Positions 24,043 through 32,173 of a stretch of DNA of 64,000 nt are shown here, in pieces (position 1 is the stretch's first letter; the number at the start of each line of letters is the position of its first letter). The position numbers and the translations under genes were made by a program. Under the pieces are notes generated by a model. It was not told where the DNA came from. It did no database searches and saw nothing but the letters and a program-made list of their open reading frames with translations. Origin of the DNA: Bacteroidetes bacterium UBA5697 (GTDB lineage Bacteria > Bacteroidota > Bacteroidia > B-17B0 > Aurantibacillaceae); assembly GCA_002420145.1 (NCBI GenBank), contig DIHL01000050.1:49765-113764 (forward strand). The letters run 5' to 3'.

Positions 24043-25747
24043 CTTTCTTTTTATCCTTGTCAAGAATAATTGTTTTATCTGGTTTCTTGTTGTAGATGCT
24101 TGAGTAATCTCTTAAACTTTCTTCATAAGTAGGTTCTACTTTTATTCCTTGAAATTTAACTTCAATATCATTTTCATAATAAATCGTTAAATAATTAAAT
24201 CCTGCTTCATCATAAAATTTCCAATCATCTTGTTTTACTCCACCAGTATATTTTCCTTGCATCATTTTACGTCCATTTTCATAATACCAGGTATGAACGC
24301 CATCTCCATCTCCATTCAAAAATTTACCTTCGAATCGTAATTTTTCTTTAGGCATGTAATAACTTTTCCATAAACTATCAGGTTTATCATTGACGTATCT
24401 TCCTATTTCTTTATATTCAGGAGTTTCATAAATCCATAAACCTTCTTGCATATCTTCAATAAATTCTCCTTTTGTAATGATTTTACCATCTTCCGTATAT
24501 TCTGTCATGATGCCGTCGCGTAAATTATCTAAATACAATTCTTCGCGCATTAAGGCTCCATTTTCATAATACCATTTCCATTCACCTTGTGCACGACCTT
24601 TTTTATCATACTTACCTTTTTGCTCAATTTGTTTATTTGGGTAATAAAAAACCCATTCTCCAATACGTTTATCATTTGAGTATAAACCTTTAGCTCTAAA
24701 CTCACCTGAATTATGATACTCTGTCCATATACCAATTTTATTACGTAAACTATCTACAGCGCCATATGATAGTTTAATACCTTCTTCATAAATAATAGCA
24801 GAATCTGGAACAGCTCTATTTCTACAAACATATTTCTTAATCATCACATCGCTTGTATCATCTCTAGCAACTGGTAACGAATCACAAATATATTTTTGAC
24901 GGTAATGATAATGAGTTCCAACAGGCATTCCATTAATATAACCACCTTCATACTTCATGGTACCATCTTCATAAAAATCTTTGTAAACATCTAATTTTGC
25001 TAATTCTGGTGCATTTTTAACTTGTTTGCCATTATTAAATTTTTCGGTATTTGCTAAATTTCCTTTTTTATCATAGGTTTTAACATACCCATCAATCACA
25101 TCATCTTTAAACTTTTTTTCTTCTTTTAATTTTCCATCTTCAAAAAATTCTTTCCAAGTACCTTGTTTTAATCCATTTTCATCTTTACGATTTAATCGTT
25201 CAACAGAAGCTAAAATACCACCTTGGTATTTCATAATGGAAATAATAACAGAATCTTCAGAATATTCATAAGCTATTCCATCAGGTTTTCCTTTTACATA
25301 AGGAGTCATTAATTTAGTTTTTCCTGAAGGATAATAAACAAAGGAATTACCTTGTTTAATATCGTTTATAAAGTGTTCTTTACTTGATACACGTTGGTTT
25401 GTATCATAGTTAAATGTATAACCACTTTTTTTACCTTCTAAATAATTAACTGACTTTGTAATTTTCCCTTTTTCGGTATAAAATTTCCAAACACTATCTA
25501 ATTGAAAATTTTTACGATTCCCTTCAATTTTTACAATACCATTCTTATAATAATTTTTCCAATAACCATCTGCCTTACCATCACGCATAGTTCCTTCGGA
25601 TGATTTAGCACCATTATCATAATAAAAAATATTATAACCATTCGGATTGGTTACTTGAGATATAAGAGATGAGTTATGAGTTATAAGAATACATATTACC
25701 AAAAACCGAAGTTTAGGATATATAAATTTATAAATTGAATTTTGCAT
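24032..25747 (-). CDS. Exported MORN-repeat protein (YwqK-like)
   Basis: A 571-residue protein with a signal-peptide-like N-terminus (hydrophobic FLVICILITHNSSLIS) and about 20 repeats of the MORN_2 type, such as Y-Y-E-N-G, G-x-W-K-x-Y-x-x-x-G and D-G-x-x-x-x-Y. These form extended beta-hairpin arrays. Databases often call such proteins YwqK-family antitoxins, but nothing here indicates a toxin-antitoxin role. The last 50 residues are charged (D-K-D-K-K-K-D-E-K end). The 3' end overlaps the multi-PAS kinase start by 11 bp, so it is co-expressed with the kinase and might be a periplasmic accessory. Function unknown. Confidence 0.82.
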   Translation of the reverse strand: MQNSIYKFIYPKLRFLVICILITHNSSLISQVTNPNGYNIFYYDNGAKSSEGTMRDGKADGYWKNYYKNGIVKIEGNRKNFQLDSVWKFYTEKGKITKSVNYLEGKKSGYTFNYDTNQRVSSKEHFINDIKQGNSFVYYPSGKTKLMTPYVKGKPDGIAYEYSEDSVIISIMKYQGGILASVERLNRKDENGLKQGTWKEFFEDGKLKEEKKFKDDVIDGYVKTYDKKGNLANTEKFNNGKQVKNAPELAKLDVYKDFYEDGTMKYEGGYINGMPVGTHYHYRQKYICDSLPVARDDTSDVMIKKYVCRNRAVPDSAIIYEEGIKLSYGAVDSLRNKIGIWTEYHNSGEFRAKGLYSNDKRIGEWVFYYPNKQIEQKGKYDKKGRAQGEWKWYYENGALMREELYLDNLRDGIMTEYTEDGKIITKGEFIEDMQEGLWIYETPEYKEIGRYVNDKPDSLWKSYYMPKEKLRFEGKFLNGDGDGVHTWYYENGRKMMQGKYTGGVKQDDWKFYDEAGFNYLTIYYENDIEVKFQGIKVEPTYEESLRDYSSIYNKKPDKTIILDKDKKKDEK

Positions 25748-25796
25748 AAAATTGGAGTTCTAATTTATCACTTATAATTCATAATTCATAACTAAA

Positions 25797-26774
25797 TTAA
25801 AGTCCAAATTTTGCTGATAACTCTAACATTTTATTAATTGGCTTTTTTGCTTTTTCAATCATTTCATCACTCATTAATAATTCAGGCTGTTCGTATTTCA
25901 ACGTGTTATAAATTTTTTCCAAAGTATTTAACTTCATATATGGACAATCATTACAAGCACAACTATTATTTGGTGGAGCAGGAATAAAAGTTTTAGTTGG
26001 ACTAGCCTTTTGCATTTGATGAATAATACCAGTTTCAGTTAGAACAATAAATTCTTGCGCATCCGATTTTTTACTATAATTTAAAATAGCTGTTGTACTA
26101 CCAATAAAATACGCATGTTCTAAAATAACAGCTTCGCACTCAGGATGAGCTAATACTAAAGCTTTTGGATGTTGAACTTTTAATTTAATGAGTTTTTCTA
26201 AACTAAAAATTTCATGCACCATACAACTACCATTCCATAACACCATATTACGACCAGTCACTTTATTAATATAAGCACCTAGATTTTTATCTGGTGCAAA
26301 TATGATTTTTTGATCTTTAGGAAATGACTCTACAATTTGAACAGCATTTGTAGACGTTACAATCACATCTGAGAGCGCTTTGATATCTGCCGTACAGTTT
26401 ACATAGGTTAACACTACATGATCAGGATGAGCAGCCTTAAAAGCCGAAAATTCATCTGGTGGACAAGAATCTGCTAAAGAACAACCCGCTTTTAAATCCG
26501 GGATTAATACTTTTGTTTTTGGATTGAGAATTTTGGCTGTTTCGGCCATAAAATGTACACCAGCAAATAAAATAATATCGGCGGTCGATTTTTCGGCTTG
26601 TTGAGCGAGCCCTAAACTGTCTCCAATATAGTCCGCAATATCCTGAATATCAGCATCTTGATAGTAGTGAGCGAGGATGATAGCATTCTTGGTTTTCTTA
26701 AGATGCGAAATCTCTTTGAACAAATCAAGGGATGGATCAATTTTTTTTTCGAGGAAACCTTTTTCTAAATTCAT
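25797..26774 (-). CDS. nadA: Quinolinate synthase A
   Basis: A 325-residue enzyme of normal length that condenses iminoaspartate with dihydroxyacetone phosphate to quinolinate in NAD synthesis. Visible family features are A-H-Y-Y-Q near residue 36, G-D-S-L-G-L-A, the Cys-containing Y-V-N-C-T-A-D, W-N-G-S-C-M-V-H, H-P-E-C-E, and C-A-C-N-D-C-P-Y-M-K-L-N near the end. Three conserved Cys bind the 4Fe-4S cluster. It is the first gene of a leftward string reaching mnmG; 49 bp separate it from the MORN gene. nadB and nadC are not in the window. Confidence 0.96.
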   Translation of the reverse strand: MNLEKGFLEKKIDPSLDLFKEISHLKKTKNAIILAHYYQDADIQDIADYIGDSLGLAQQAEKSTADIILFAGVHFMAETAKILNPKTKVLIPDLKAGCSLADSCPPDEFSAFKAAHPDHVVLTYVNCTADIKALSDVIVTSTNAVQIVESFPKDQKIIFAPDKNLGAYINKVTGRNMVLWNGSCMVHEIFSLEKLIKLKVQHPKALVLAHPECEAVILEHAYFIGSTTAILNYSKKSDAQEFIVLTETGIIHQMQKASPTKTFIPAPPNNSCACNDCPYMKLNTLEKIYNTLKYEQPELLMSDEMIEKAKKPINKMLELSAKFGL

Positions 26775-27255
26775 ATAATATATAATAAAAGAATTTTAAA
26801 TATTTAAATTATGGTTATAGTATATAGGGTGTTAATACTGTGTAAAAATAAGCTTTTGTTTACTTGTTTTTACGGTAATCTACACTCTATTAACAAATAT
26901 TAAACGATATTGTTATATATAAAGACTTGGTTTTTAGATGAATGCTTAGTAATGAACAAAGCGGTGAATAGTAAAAATGGTTAATAACAAATTACTTAGT
27001 AAGCCTATTTTTATGTGTGTAAAACTGTACAAACTACCCAATAGTTTTTGAAAGTAAATTTTGTTGAATGAAAAATTACACTAAGTAAATTAGCTATTAA
27101 CAAATCACTAATTAATTACTGAAACTTATTAACGATAAATTTAATTATACACAGTAATTTTGTTAATTAGCAGCGTATATAAAACACTCATTTTCAGTAC
27201 AAGTAGTTATGAGTGTTAATTAACGTTGATTACAAACTATTAACAAAACTTTGAT
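26775..27255. other. Gene-free AT-rich region, candidate replication origin
   Basis: 481 bp between divergent nadA and rpiB, strikingly AT-rich. It holds one exact DnaA box TTATACACA (27145-27153) and two identical near-boxes TGTGTAAAA (26839-26847 and 27016-27024). It also has three CTATTAACAAA repeats (26887, 27094, 27237), a related TTAATAACAAAT at 26981, and an AACACTCAT/ATGAGTGTT inverted repeat near rpiB. Genes on both sides are transcribed away from it, and five parS-like sites lie 10-12 kb to the left. All of this fits an oriC, but none is decisive; it also must carry both gene promoters. Confidence 0.4.
27183..27217. repeat. Inverted repeat upstream of rpiB
   Basis: AACACTCAT (27183-27191) and ATGAGTGTT (27209-27217) are exact inverted 9-mers with a 17-bp spacer, 38 bp before the rpiB start. 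Possible operator or part of the origin structure. Confidence 0.5.
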
Positions 27256-27687
27256 ATGACAAAAATTGCTATAGGCAGCGACCATGCTGGGTTTGAACTA
27301 AAAGAAGTATTAATATCGTATTTAAAAACAAAAAATATTGATGTTGTTGATAAAGGTTGCTATAGTTTAGAGAGAGCTGATTATCCAGACGCAGCACATG
27401 CTGTTGCAACAGCTGTTACCAATAAAGAAGTAAATTTTGGTATTTTAATGTGTGGTAGTGGTAATGGTATTAATATGAGCGCTAATAAACATAGCGGCAT
27501 TAGAGCTGCTTTATGTTGGAATTCTGAAATTTCGGCGCTAGCGCGCCAACATAACGATGCTAATATATTAACCTTACCAGCTCGTTATATTAGTGTTGAA
27601 GAAGCAAAAAAATGTGTTGATGCTTTTTTAACTGAACAATTTGAAGGAGGAAGACACGCCGACAGAATAAAAAAAATAGATTGTTAA
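27256..27687 (+). CDS. rpiB: Ribose-5-phosphate isomerase B
   Basis: A 143-residue RpiB/LacA/LacB family enzyme. The N-terminus K-I-A-I-G-S-D-H-A-G-F-E-L-K is the phosphate-binding and catalytic segment, M-C-G-S-G-N-G-I-N-M-S-A-N-K carries the catalytic Cys and anion hole, and R-A-A-L-C-W-N follows. It interconverts ribose 5-phosphate and ribulose 5-phosphate in the pentose phosphate pathway in the cytoplasm. It is monocistronic, with a terminator starting 13 bp after its stop. The promoter lies in the AT-rich candidate origin region. Confidence 0.95.
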   Translation: MTKIAIGSDHAGFELKEVLISYLKTKNIDVVDKGCYSLERADYPDAAHAVATAVTNKEVNFGILMCGSGNGINMSANKHSGIRAALCWNSEISALARQHNDANILTLPARYISVEEAKKCVDAFLTEQFEGGRHADRIKKIDC

Positions 27688-27700
27688 TTTAATATCAATC

Positions 27701-27739
27701 AAAAAAGCCTCGTGTATCATTAATTCACGGGGCTTTTTT
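27701..27739 (+). terminator. Rho-independent terminator after rpiB
   Basis: GCCTCGTG pairs with CACGGGGC (one G-U pair) around an 11-nt loop, with flanking A and T runs. Confidence 0.85.
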
Positions 27740-27743
27740 GTTT

Positions 27744-27761
27744 CTTAACAATTTGGTAACA
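27744..27761 (+). promoter_or_regulatory. Putative PHO box upstream of the porin gene
   Basis: CTTAACA-ATTT-GGTAACA: two 7-bp direct repeats with 11-bp period, the geometry of PhoB sites. Twenty bp later is a weak -7-like TATTAAGG. Similar boxes precede both phosphate transporter genes downstream. Confidence 0.6.
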
Positions 27762-27822
27762 CAAAAGACATGTAAAACTAATATTAAGGTAATTATTTCG
27801 CGTTCGTTAATATTAAATTTAC

Positions 27823-29121
27823 ATGAAACACATTTTTACTTTACTTATTGTTTCTGTTTTGTTTACAAATCAGATTGTTTCTCAAGAAACCACATCAGCA
27901 TCTAACGATTCTTTATTAAAGTACTTAACAGAACTAAGAAAAGAAGTTCAGGAATTAAAAAATGCTAAAACGGCCCCTGTTGTAACTTCTACAGTTGTAA
28001 CAACTGAAAAAAAATCAAATTGGTACGATAAAATTCAAGTTCGCGGCTATGTTCAAGTAAGATATAATCGTTTATTTGAAACTAATCCAAATTTAAAAAG
28101 CGATCAAGGAGATAAATCTATTGGTAAATTTGGTGGTTTTTTTATTAGACGAAATCGTTTAATTTTAAGTGGTCAATTAAGTGACCATGTTTATTTTTAT
28201 ATCCAACCTGATTTTGCTTCTTCAGCATCTTCTACAGGATTACATTTTGCGCAAATAAGAGATGCTTATTTTGATGTATCAATAGATAAAAATAGAGAGT
28301 TTAGATTTAGAATAGGACAAAGTAAAGTACCGTATGGTTTTGAAAACATGCAGTCAAGTCAAAATCGTTTACCATTAGACCGTAACGATGCTTTAAATAG
28401 TGCGGTATCTAATGAACGTGATTTAGGGGTGTTTTTTTACTATGCTCCAAAAAAAGTAAGAGAATTATACTCATCCCTTGTTAATGATGGATTAAAAGGC
28501 TCTGGTGATTATGGTGTTGCGGCATTTGGGGTTTATAATGGACAAACCGCAAATAAACCCGAATTAACTAATGGAACTCATTGGGTAGGAAGATTATCTT
28601 ATCCTTTTAAATTATGGAATCAAATTATAGAACCAGGAGTTCAAATGTATAGTGGTTTATATAAATTAGATCAAACTACAGCCAAAGTTAAAACTAATTT
28701 AAATTTAGAATACTTAGATGAAAGAATGGCGGCGTCATTAATATTATATCCAAAACCGTTTGGTATTCAGGCAGAGTATAATGTAGGAAAAGGACCTCAA
28801 TATGATAATTTATTAGATTCAATATCTACCAAAGAATTAAAAGGCGGTTACGTAACCTTAAGTTATTTAATAAAAATTAAAAAACATGTTATAATACCAT
28901 TTGCAAGATACACTACTTACGAGGGAGGAAAAAAAATGGAGTTAGACGCAAGAGCTTATGAAGTAGAAGAATTTGAAGGAGGAATAGAATATCAGCCATT
29001 AAAAAACTTTGAAGCTACTGTTAGTTGGGTTCATTCATCAAAATGGACATCCGATAAAGCAAATAAAGATAATTATCAAGTGGGTTCATTTATGAGAGTT
29101 CAATGCCAATTAAACTTTTAA
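27823..29121 (+). CDS. Phosphate-selective-porin-like outer-membrane beta-barrel (OprO/OprP family)
   Basis: A 432-residue protein with a signal peptide (ending F-T-N-Q-I-V-S-Q), a short coiled coil (L-L-K-Y-L-T-E-L-R-K-E-V-Q-E-L-K, about residues 29-46), and an amphipathic beta-strand-rich barrel ending in F (Q-C-Q-L-N-F), the usual outer-membrane C-terminus. The segments I-Q-V-R-G-Y-V-Q-V-R-Y and F-R-I-G-Q-S-K-V-P-Y-G-F-E match the OprO/P porin family. It is followed after a PHO-box-like element by two PiT phosphate transporters, which supports a role in phosphate entry across the outer membrane. Substrate selectivity is inferred from family and context. Confidence 0.85.
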   Translation: MKHIFTLLIVSVLFTNQIVSQETTSASNDSLLKYLTELRKEVQELKNAKTAPVVTSTVVTTEKKSNWYDKIQVRGYVQVRYNRLFETNPNLKSDQGDKSIGKFGGFFIRRNRLILSGQLSDHVYFYIQPDFASSASSTGLHFAQIRDAYFDVSIDKNREFRFRIGQSKVPYGFENMQSSQNRLPLDRNDALNSAVSNERDLGVFFYYAPKKVRELYSSLVNDGLKGSGDYGVAAFGVYNGQTANKPELTNGTHWVGRLSYPFKLWNQIIEPGVQMYSGLYKLDQTTAKVKTNLNLEYLDERMAASLILYPKPFGIQAEYNVGKGPQYDNLLDSISTKELKGGYVTLSYLIKIKKHVIIPFARYTTYEGGKKMELDARAYEVEEFEGGIEYQPLKNFEATVSWVHSSKWTSDKANKDNYQVGSFMRVQCQLNF

Positions 29122-29139
29122 CTTAACATTAACTTAACA
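29122..29139 (+). promoter_or_regulatory. Putative PHO box upstream of the first PiT gene
   Basis: CTTAACA-TTAA-CTTAACA, two exact 7-bp direct repeats with 11-bp period, starting at the base after the porin stop codon. A -7-like TACTTTTA lies exactly 20 bp downstream (29160-29167). Confidence 0.75.
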
Positions 29140-29181
29140 TGACCAAATAAGGAACAACCTACTTTTATAAAAAAATAAAAA

Positions 29182-30576
29182 ATGACAACAACTTTAATAA
29201 TCTTCTTAGTGATATGCTTAGTGTTAGCATGTACTTTCGAATTCGTGAATGGGTTTCACGATACAGCTAATGCCGTAGCAACTGTAATTTATACCAACTC
29301 TATGAAACCAACTGTAGCTGTGGTTTATAGTGGAATTTTAAACTTTGTTGGTGTTTTAACTGGTGGTATTGCCGTAGCAATGGGAATTGTGAACTTATTA
29401 CCAATGGAGGTGTTAGTAGATAATAATGTTTATCATGGAATTGCGATGATTTTAGCATTATTGCTGTCAGCCATTATTTGGAATTTAGGCACTTGGTATT
29501 TTGGTTTACCAGCATCAAGTTCTCATACTTTAATAGGTTCTATCATTGGTATTGGTTTAGCTTTTTATTTCTTACCCGATAATGTTGGTGGAAGCGCCGT
29601 TAACTGGGACAAAGCAAAAGATACTGGTTTAGCTTTATTAATTTCTCCATTAGCTGGTTTTACGGTAGCTATTTTAATGATGTTTATTTTTAAGCGTTTA
29701 GTAAAAAATGAAATTATTTATAAAGAACCAATTCCAGGAAAAATGCCTCCAATTTGGATTCGTATGTTATTATGGACAACTTGTGGATTGGTTAGTTTTT
29801 TCCATGGACAAAATGATGGACAAAAAGGTGTTGGTTTAGTGATGATGATTTTAATTGCGATTTTACCAGCAAGTTTTTCTTTAGATGCAGACATTAATTT
29901 ACAAAGTACAAATGCCAATGTAATGGTAATTAATAAAATTATTTCTGCTACAGATACCACACAATTTGGTAAAGAAGAATTTAAAAATTTTAATACGATT
30001 AAAAAACATTCGGTTCATTTTGCAGAAGCAACTAATGGCAAAGCATTCTCAGAAGCAGTTGCTTTAACAGATCGTTTTGAGTTAAGAAAAGACATAGTTA
30101 AAATTACAAAGAGCGCTGAAAAATTATTAAAGAGCGCAAATGTTGCTATTTCAAAAAATGATGCAGAAACACTTAAAAAAGAAATTAAATCAGCAAAAAA
30201 ATTAGTGGAGTATGCTCCATCTTGGGTAATCATCATGATTTCAATTTCCTTAGGTTTAGGAACTATGATAGGTTGGAAAAGAATTGTGAAAACAATAGGT
30301 GAAAAAATTGGAAAACAACATATGAGCTATGCACAAGGTGCGTCTGCTGAAATTGTTGCTTCTATGGGCATTGGTGTGGCTTCTGCTTATGGTGTACCTG
30401 TTAGTACAACACATATGTTAAGCTCTGGTATTATGGGAAGTATGGTTGCTAAAAAAGGATTGAAAAACTTACAACGTAAAACCATCACCAATATTTTTAT
30501 GGCATGGATATTAACTTTACCAGTAACGATGACTTTATCAGGAGCCTTGTTTTTATTATTTAGAGCGATTTTATAA
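29182..30576 (+). CDS. PiT-family inorganic phosphate transporter (copy 1)
   Basis: A 464-residue inner-membrane transporter with about ten helices in two homologous halves. G-F-H-D-T-A-N-A-V-A-T near residue 25 and S-T-T-H-M-L-S-S-G-I-M-G-S in the C-terminal half are the PiT signature segments. S-S-S-H-T-L-I-G-S and F-H-G-Q-N-D-G-Q-K-G-V-G are also typical. A cytoplasmic insert of about 110 residues (about 235-345) separates the halves. It couples phosphate uptake to H+ or Na+. A putative PHO box precedes it, a terminator follows, and a close paralogue is next. Confidence 0.94.
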   Translation: MTTTLIIFLVICLVLACTFEFVNGFHDTANAVATVIYTNSMKPTVAVVYSGILNFVGVLTGGIAVAMGIVNLLPMEVLVDNNVYHGIAMILALLLSAIIWNLGTWYFGLPASSSHTLIGSIIGIGLAFYFLPDNVGGSAVNWDKAKDTGLALLISPLAGFTVAILMMFIFKRLVKNEIIYKEPIPGKMPPIWIRMLLWTTCGLVSFFHGQNDGQKGVGLVMMILIAILPASFSLDADINLQSTNANVMVINKIISATDTTQFGKEEFKNFNTIKKHSVHFAEATNGKAFSEAVALTDRFELRKDIVKITKSAEKLLKSANVAISKNDAETLKKEIKSAKKLVEYAPSWVIIMISISLGLGTMIGWKRIVKTIGEKIGKQHMSYAQGASAEIVASMGIGVASAYGVPVSTTHMLSSGIMGSMVAKKGLKNLQRKTITNIFMAWILTLPVTMTLSGALFLLFRAIL

Positions 30577-30598
30577 TAAAAAATAAATATGTTTGTTT

Positions 30599-30629
30599 AA
30601 CCCAGTGGTATTTACTACTGGGTTTTTTT
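30599..30629 (+). terminator. Rho-independent terminator between the two PiT genes
   Basis: AACCCAGT and ACTGGGTT pair exactly around a 10-nt loop, followed by a T-run. Confidence 0.88.
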
Positions 30630-30665
30630 ATGATGTTTATTTAATGTTACCTAAATGCTTTAATC

Positions 30666-30683
30666 CATAATAAAGCCTTAACA
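30666..30683 (+). promoter_or_regulatory. Putative PHO box upstream of the second PiT gene
   Basis: CATAATA-AAGC-CTTAACA, 11-bp period with the second half exact and the first 5 of 7. The -7-like TATTTTTA (30704-30711) lies 20 bp downstream, the same distance as in front of the first PiT gene. Confidence 0.58.
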
Positions 30684-30726
30684 TGAAGAGCCGATTAAAA
30701 AATTATTTTTAATCTAAAAACAAATA

Positions 30727-32121
30727 ATGTCTTCCGGTCTAATTGCACTACTAATTATATGCTTGTTATTAGCATGTACTTTTGAATTTGTAAATGGTTT
30801 TCACGATACGGCTAATGCGGTTGCCACAGTAATTTATACTAATTCATTAAAGCCTACCGTAGCGGTGGTGTATAGTGGTTTATTAAATTTTACAGGCGTA
30901 ATGACTGGCGGGATTGTTGTGGCGATGGGAATAATTAATTTATTACCTATGGAAGTATTATTAGATAGCAATGCGTATCATGGTATAGCTATGGTTTTAG
31001 CTTTATTAATTTCTGCTATTGTTTGGAATTTAGGAACCTGGTATTTTGGAATACCAGCATCAAGTTCACATGCATTGATAGGATCTATTTTAGGAATTGG
31101 AATTGCTTTTTATTTTCTTCCAAATGTAAATAGTGAAGATGTAATTAATTGGCATAAAGTTAAAGAAACAGGACTAGCTTTATTAATCTCACCATTATTG
31201 GGATTTTCTGCAGCTATCATTATGATGTTTGTTTTTAAACGACTCATTAAAAACGAAACTATTTATAAAGAACCCATCCCTGGAAAAAAGCCACCTATTT
31301 GGATAAGAATGATATTATGGACAACCTGTGGATTGGTTAGTTTTTTCCATGGTCAAAACGATGGACAAAAAGGCGTTGGTTTGGTAATGATTATTTTAAT
31401 TGCAATTATTCCAGGTTATTTTTCAATAGATGAAAAAGTTAATATTCAAAGTATAAATGCTAATATTGAACACATTCAACAATTAGTGTCAAAAGCAGAC
31501 ATAACTTTATTATCGGATAAACAACGTATTCTATATAATGATATATCTGTTCACACAAAGCATTTTACAGAAGAAGTAAAAGGAAAGTATAATTCAAACG
31601 AAATACCAACTACTACTAGATTTGAATTAAGAAAAGATGTTGTACAAATAACCAAGGCTTGTGAAAAATTGATGTCTAGTGGAAATTTATCGTTAAGCTA
31701 TAAAGAGTTAAAGACATTAAAATCAGAAATTAAAGGAGCAAAAAAATTAGTGGAATACGCACCTTATTGGGTTATCATCATGATTTCAGTATCCCTAGGA
31801 TTAGGAACCATGGTTGGCTGGAAACGAATTGTAAAAACAGTTGGAGAAAAAATAGGAAAACAACATATGAGTTATGCACAAGGAGCGAGCGCAGAATTAA
31901 TTGCAGCTGGAGGAATTGGAGCGGCTTCCGCATTTGGATTACCAGTTAGTACTACACACATGCTTAGTTCGGGAATTGCAGGTTCAATGGTTGCAAAAAA
32001 AGGGTTAAAAAATTTACAAAAAGGAACTATAATAAACATTGCACTAGCTTGGGTATTAACCTTGCCAGTTACAATTATTTTATCTTGTAGTTTGTTTTTG
32101 TTGTTTAGAGCAATTTTATAG
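30727..32121 (+). CDS. PiT-family inorganic phosphate transporter (copy 2)
   Basis: A 464-residue paralogue of the preceding transporter, the same length and alignable throughout. It keeps G-F-H-D-T-A-N-A-V-A-T, S-S-S-H-A-L-I-G-S, F-H-G-Q-N-D-G-Q-K-G-V-G and S-T-T-H-M-L-S-S-G-I-A-G-S. The membrane parts are nearly identical between the copies, while the cytoplasmic insert (about 235-345) is strongly diverged, which suggests the insert sets regulation or kinetics. It has its own PHO-box-like element and is separated from copy 1 by a terminator, so the two can be transcribed independently. Confidence 0.94.
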   Translation: MSSGLIALLIICLLLACTFEFVNGFHDTANAVATVIYTNSLKPTVAVVYSGLLNFTGVMTGGIVVAMGIINLLPMEVLLDSNAYHGIAMVLALLISAIVWNLGTWYFGIPASSSHALIGSILGIGIAFYFLPNVNSEDVINWHKVKETGLALLISPLLGFSAAIIMMFVFKRLIKNETIYKEPIPGKKPPIWIRMILWTTCGLVSFFHGQNDGQKGVGLVMIILIAIIPGYFSIDEKVNIQSINANIEHIQQLVSKADITLLSDKQRILYNDISVHTKHFTEEVKGKYNSNEIPTTTRFELRKDVVQITKACEKLMSSGNLSLSYKELKTLKSEIKGAKKLVEYAPYWVIIMISVSLGLGTMVGWKRIVKTVGEKIGKQHMSYAQGASAELIAAGGIGAASAFGLPVSTTHMLSSGIAGSMVAKKGLKNLQKGTIINIALAWVLTLPVTIILSCSLFLLFRAIL

Positions 32122-32173
32122 AATAATACTATTTCTTTGTGTGACCTGTTAGAGTTTTTATTTAACTGGTTTC

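Noticed and set aside
24032..25747. Naming the MORN-repeat protein an antitoxin
   Set aside because: The YwqK 'antitoxin' label is a database habit for MORN_2 repeats; there is no toxin gene here, and the protein is exported and coupled to a sensor kinase.
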